This document shows, piece after piece, positions 15,589 through 18,266 of a stretch of 18,266 bases of DNA. Location: assembly GCA_028293725.1 (NCBI GenBank), contig JAQGOE010000072.1, forward strand, positions 1-18,266. The letters run 5' to 3'. Within the stretch, counting starts at the first letter, position 1; every line of letters begins with the position of its first letter. This DNA is from Gammaproteobacteria bacterium. Its GTDB lineage: Bacteria; Pseudomonadota; Gammaproteobacteria; Steroidobacterales; Steroidobacteraceae. The notes under the pieces are model-generated. The model ran no database searches. It was not told the origin of the DNA and worked only from the letters and a program-made list of their open reading frames with translations. The position numbers and the translations under genes are program-made.

Positions 15589-16449
15589 ATGACCTCTACA
15601 GCCAATGCGAGCGCCGCCGGCCAGATCACACTGGGCGGCGATCTCAAGGTGAATCGGCTCGGTTTCGGTGCAATGCGCATCACCGGCCCGGGCATCTGGG
15701 GACCTCCGCCGGAGGTGCCGACGGCGGTGCGTGTCGTGCAACGGGCCGTGGAGCTCGGCGTCAACTTCATCGATACCGCGGATTCCTACGGACCGGAGGT
15801 CAGCGAGAACATCATCGCGCAAGCGCTGTATCCGTATCCGGCCGACCTGGTCATCGCCACCAAGGGTGGTTTGGTTCGCCCGGGACCGGATGTGTGGAAT
15901 CGTAACGGGCAGCCCAAACATCTGCGTGCGGCGTGCGAGGGTAGCTTGCGCCGATTGCGCCGTGATCGTATCGACGTGTACCAGTTTCATTCGCCCGATC
16001 CGCAGGTGCCGCTGTCCGATTCCATTGGCGAGCTGCTGCGCCTGAAATCGGAGGGCAAGATTCGTCACATCGGCATTTCCAACGTGAGTCTCGATGAGCT
16101 CAAGCAGGCGGAGCGGCTCACGCCGCTGGTGTCCGTGCAGAATCGATTCAACCTCGATGATCGACGCTCGGATGGGGTCCTGGAGTATTGTGCGAAGAAG
16201 TCCATGGCCTTCATTCCCTGGGCGCCGCTCGATTCAGGGCGGCATGCGCAGGGGGCGGCATCGCGGGCGCTCGCGCGGGTTGCCGAGCGTCATAAGGTGT
16301 CGGTTGGAGCTGCTGCCATCGCGTGGTTGCTGCATCACTCCAAGGCGATGTTGCCGATTCCGGGTACGGGGTCGGTGAAACATGTCGAGGAGAATATCGC
16401 GGCGGCTGCGATTCAACTCACGGCGGAGGATTTGAAGGAGTTGCCATAG
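15589..16449 (+). CDS. Aldo/keto reductase
   Basis: A 286-residue NADPH-dependent aldo/keto reductase with a TIM-barrel fold. The catalytic tetrad is complete: Asp62 and Tyr67 in FIDTADSYG, Lys92 in VIATKGG and His134 in VYQFHSPD. The later QNRFNLDDRR and PIPGTGSVKHVEEN segments are the usual cofactor-binding regions. I chose ATG 15589 because GAAGG (15576-15580) is eight bases upstream; the frame is open to 15469 but those 40 residues do not look like the family. The gene stands alone: it diverges from the FAD oxidoreductase on the left and converges with the second Lrp regulator on the right. The substrate is not predictable. Confidence 0.95.
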   Translation: MTSTANASAAGQITLGGDLKVNRLGFGAMRITGPGIWGPPPEVPTAVRVVQRAVELGVNFIDTADSYGPEVSENIIAQALYPYPADLVIATKGGLVRPGPDVWNRNGQPKHLRAACEGSLRRLRRDRIDVYQFHSPDPQVPLSDSIGELLRLKSEGKIRHIGISNVSLDELKQAERLTPLVSVQNRFNLDDRRSDGVLEYCAKKSMAFIPWAPLDSGRHAQGAASRALARVAERHKVSVGAAAIAWLLHHSKAMLPIPGTGSVKHVEENIAAAAIQLTAEDLKELP

Positions 16450-16472
16450 GCGGACCAGGGGCCGCCGGGGAA

Positions 16473-16940
16473 TTACAACACCGGGAGGCGGGTGGTTGAT
16501 TTTTTTGTACGCAGTACGAAGCTGGTGTTGACCGAGCGGACCGCGGCGAGCTGCAGGATCTGTGTGGACAGGAAGTGCTCGTACGCTTCCATGCTGGCGG
16601 CGACGATGCGCAGCAGGAAGTCATTGGGGCCGCTCATGGCGTGACACTCGAGCACTTCGGGTCGGTCCTCGACGAGGCGGTCGAACTGTTGCACGGTTTC
16701 GGTGTGATGGTTGTCCAGGGTCACCAGGGCGTAGGCCAGAATCGGCAAACCGATCGCAGATCCATTCAGCAGCGTGGCGTAGCCCGCGATGAAGCCTTCC
16801 TCTTCCAGCCGTCGCAGGCGCCTCCAGCAGGGCGCCGGCGAGAGCCCGACGCGTTTGGCGAGCTCCTGGTTGGAGATACGGGCATCGCCCTGCAGGGTGT
16901 CGAGAATGCGGCGATCGACGCGATCCAGCGTCTTGGACAT
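16473..16940 (-). CDS. Lrp/AsnC family regulator, BkdR-like, divergent from E1 gene
   Basis: A 155-residue Lrp/AsnC transcription factor. The N-terminal helix-turn-helix is LDRVDRRILDTLQGDARISN then AKRVGLSPAPCWRRLRRLEEEG; the C-terminal RAM domain holds YALVTLDNHH and EVLECHAMSGPNDFLLRIVA. Start at 16940 fits family length; on the minus strand AGGAG lies eight bases upstream (16949-16953). It is divergent from a 2-oxoacid dehydrogenase E1 gene, exactly as bkdR is from bkdA1A2 in Pseudomonas putida, where BkdR activates branched-chain keto acid dehydrogenase in response to branched-chain amino acids. The same role is inferred here. Its 3' end also holds a terminator-like hairpin for the opposite strand. 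Confidence 0.93.
   Translation of the reverse strand: MSKTLDRVDRRILDTLQGDARISNQELAKRVGLSPAPCWRRLRRLEEEGFIAGYATLLNGSAIGLPILAYALVTLDNHHTETVQQFDRLVEDRPEVLECHAMSGPNDFLLRIVAASMEAYEHFLSTQILQLAAVRSVNTSFVLRTKKSTTRLPVL
16476..16506 (+). terminator. Possible intrinsic terminator of the aldo/keto reductase gene
   Basis: CAACACC (16476-16482) pairs with GGTGGTTG (16491-16498), with one bulged G and an eight-base loop, and is followed by a run of seven T (16500-16506). It starts 27 bases after the aldo/keto reductase stop. It lies wholly within the last codons of the convergent Lrp gene, where the T-run encodes two lysines, so chance cannot be excluded. Confidence 0.45.
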
Positions 16941-16957
16941 GCCAGGGCTCCTGGTAC

Positions 16958-16972
16958 GGCAATAATATTGCC
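16958..16972. promoter_or_regulatory. Candidate BkdR/Lrp operator, 15-base dyad
   Basis: GGCAATA-A-TATTGCC is a perfect 7-1-7 inverted repeat with an AT-rich centre in a GC-rich setting, 17 bases upstream of the Lrp start. Lrp-type sites are commonly 15-base palindromes with an AT-rich core. A second dyad, CCAGG-GCT-CCTGG (16942-16954), lies next to it and overlaps the Lrp ribosome site; a looser pair TTGCGC/GCGCAA (17009-17014 and 17034-17039) lies closer to the E1 gene. Confidence 0.55.
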
Positions 16973-17062
16973 AAGAGGACCATGAAATGGGCAACGAAAG
17001 CAAGCTCATTGCGCCGCCACGGGCATAAGCTGTGCGCAAAATCCTCTTTGGAGATGCGCCCC

Positions 17063-18266
17063 ATGGCTGCACCCGCCACGTCGGTTTCCCGGCTCCCCAC
17101 CTCTGCGCCGCGTTTGCAGCAGCAACCCGATTGGAAGCGCGTGGCCTATCTACTGCACGCCTCTCGCGCTCTCGACGATATCGAGGAGTCGAAGCTCCTG
17201 CCTGAGCGGAAGGTGCTGTACCAGTTTTCCGCTCGCGGCCATGACTTCGCGCAGATTCTTCTCGGACTCCACCTCACCGACCCCCACGACGGCGTCACCG
17301 TCTACTATCGCTCCCGTCCTATCATGCTCGCCCTCGGCGTCGCTCTCGAGGATGCGGCAGCCGGACCGCTGGCGCGCACGGGCTCTTTCAGTGGAGGAAG
17401 GGATATCGGTGTTGTATTCAACATGCCCGGCAAAGATGGCCCGACGGTGTTGCCGGCTTGCGGGGGTGTTGGAGCGCAGTACACTCCGGCCGCGGGGTGG
17501 GCCCAGGCGATCCGGTATCGCCGCGAGGAGTTACTCGACTCCACCTATTCGCGCAGCATTGCGGTCGTGCTCGGCGGCGATGCTTCGGTAGCGACCAACG
17601 GATTTTGGTCTGCTCTGACTGTCGCGACTACTTTGCAGCTGCCGATGCTGTTTTATATCGAGGATAACGGCTTCGGTATCTCGGTCTCCTCGAAGTTGCA
17701 AACACCTGGTGGCAACATCGCGGCGAATCTGCGTTCGTTCGCGGGCCTTACCATCATTGAAGGGGATGGTACCGATCCGGCTGAGGCGGCGGAGCGCACC
17801 GCGCGTGCTGTGAGTCTCGTGCGCGAGAGTCGTGCGCCGGTGCTCCTGCGATTGACTGTGCCGCGGCTCTCGGGCCACTCGGGCCAGGATACGCAGGCTT
17901 ACAAATCGCCGGAGGTGGTGGCTCTCGAGCGGGCTCGCGATCCTCTCGGAAAGTTGCATGGATACCTGGTGCCGAGCGCTATGTCGGAGTCCGATTGGAG
18001 CCAGGTTGCGGTTCGGGCTCGCGGCGACGTTGAGGCTGCGATTGCCGGGGCGCTCGCACGACCGTTGCCGGATCCGCAGCAGGTTACGCGTTATGTGTTT
18101 TCTGAAGTTCGCGCCGATGGGACGCCCGACGTGCAGGAACAGGGCGGACTTGCGCCTGACGGGTTTGTTTTCCCTCGGGCGAGTGATGTGCCTCATCCCG
18201 AGGGGACTCGGATCAACATGATGACGGCGATTCGGCGCACTCTGGATGTCGAGTTGGCGTCGAACT
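17063..18266 (+). CDS. 2-oxoacid dehydrogenase E1 component, fused alpha-beta type, 5' part
   Basis: The frame opens at ATG 17063 and is still open at the right edge (401 codons seen). The alpha part is a thiamine diphosphate-dependent E1: HDFAQILLGLH, YYRSRP and the ThDP motif from GGDAS (171-175) to IEDNGFGIS (200-207). The canonical GDG is GDA here. PRLSGHSGQDTQAYKS follows at 268-282. At about residue 384 a new segment begins, NMMTAIRRTLDVEL, which is the usual start of an E1 beta subunit, so alpha and beta are joined in one chain; such fused E1 proteins of about 650-750 residues are known. GGAG (17050-17053) lies nine bases before the start; an in-frame ATG at 17054 lacks space for it. 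Divergence from a BkdR-like regulator favours branched-chain 2-oxoacids as substrate. E2 and E3 genes should lie to the right. Confidence 0.92.
   Translation, partial: MAAPATSVSRLPTSAPRLQQQPDWKRVAYLLHASRALDDIEESKLLPERKVLYQFSARGHDFAQILLGLHLTDPHDGVTVYYRSRPIMLALGVALEDAAAGPLARTGSFSGGRDIGVVFNMPGKDGPTVLPACGGVGAQYTPAAGWAQAIRYRREELLDSTYSRSIAVVLGGDASVATNGFWSALTVATTLQLPMLFYIEDNGFGISVSSKLQTPGGNIAANLRSFAGLTIIEGDGTDPAEAAERTARAVSLVRESRAPVLLRLTVPRLSGHSGQDTQAYKSPEVVALERARDPLGKLHGYLVPSAMSESDWSQVAVRARGDVEAAIAGALARPLPDPQQVTRYVFSEVRADGTPDVQEQGGLAPDGFVFPRASDVPHPEGTRINMMTAIRRTLDVELASN

Overview
The window is GC-rich, gene-dense bacterial chromosome with short gaps, Shine-Dalgarno-like sites and frequent ATG starts plus some GTG/TTG starts. 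The mix of genes (CzcA/CusA-like RND pump, DesA-type desaturase, fused CysNC with CysD, YceI, two Lrp/AsnC regulators each divergent from a metabolic gene) fits a proteobacterium. A soil or freshwater gammaproteobacterium near Xanthomonadales/Nevskiales/Steroidobacteraceae is my best guess, but this is inference. I see no rRNA, tRNA, CRISPR array, insertion sequence, phage gene or defence island. Every gene is a housekeeping, transport or catabolic type, and no gap without a gene exceeds 300 bases.

Layout. 1-1103: C-terminal part of an RND efflux permease. 1157-1771: LysE/RhtB exporter. 1815-2843: ECF-like sigma factor followed by a small two-helix membrane protein, then a possible 61-codon gene (2862-3047). 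3111-7921: five colinear, tightly spaced genes for an alpha/beta hydrolase, a DUF1932-type NAD(P)-dependent dehydrogenase, an amidohydrolase_2 enzyme, a zinc-free quinone oxidoreductase and a DesA-type fatty acid desaturase with a long helical tail. 7988-9722: an Lrp/AsnC regulator divergent from alanine dehydrogenase. 9896-10471: a secreted YceI protein. 10690-14340: sulfate activation genes cysQ-cysD-cysNC. 14330-15436 (minus): an FAD-dependent oxidoreductase of the L-2-hydroxyglutarate oxidase type. 15589-16449: an aldo/keto reductase. 16473-16940 (minus): a second Lrp/AsnC regulator, divergent from a fused alpha-beta E1 subunit of a 2-oxoacid dehydrogenase that runs off the right edge (17063-18266).

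How the genes work together. CysD and the CysN half make APS from sulfate, the CysC half makes PAPS, and CysQ removes the PAP by-product. The two regulator/enzyme pairs follow a well-known theme: Lrp-family proteins sensing amino acids and controlling divergent amino acid catabolic genes (AldR-ald, BkdR-bkd). Both intergenic regions hold short perfect dyads that are candidate operators. The hydrolase/dehydrogenase/amidohydrolase/quinone reductase block looks like a small catabolic unit with unknown substrate, and is the best candidate for something undescribed. The sigma factor with its small membrane partner is the second.
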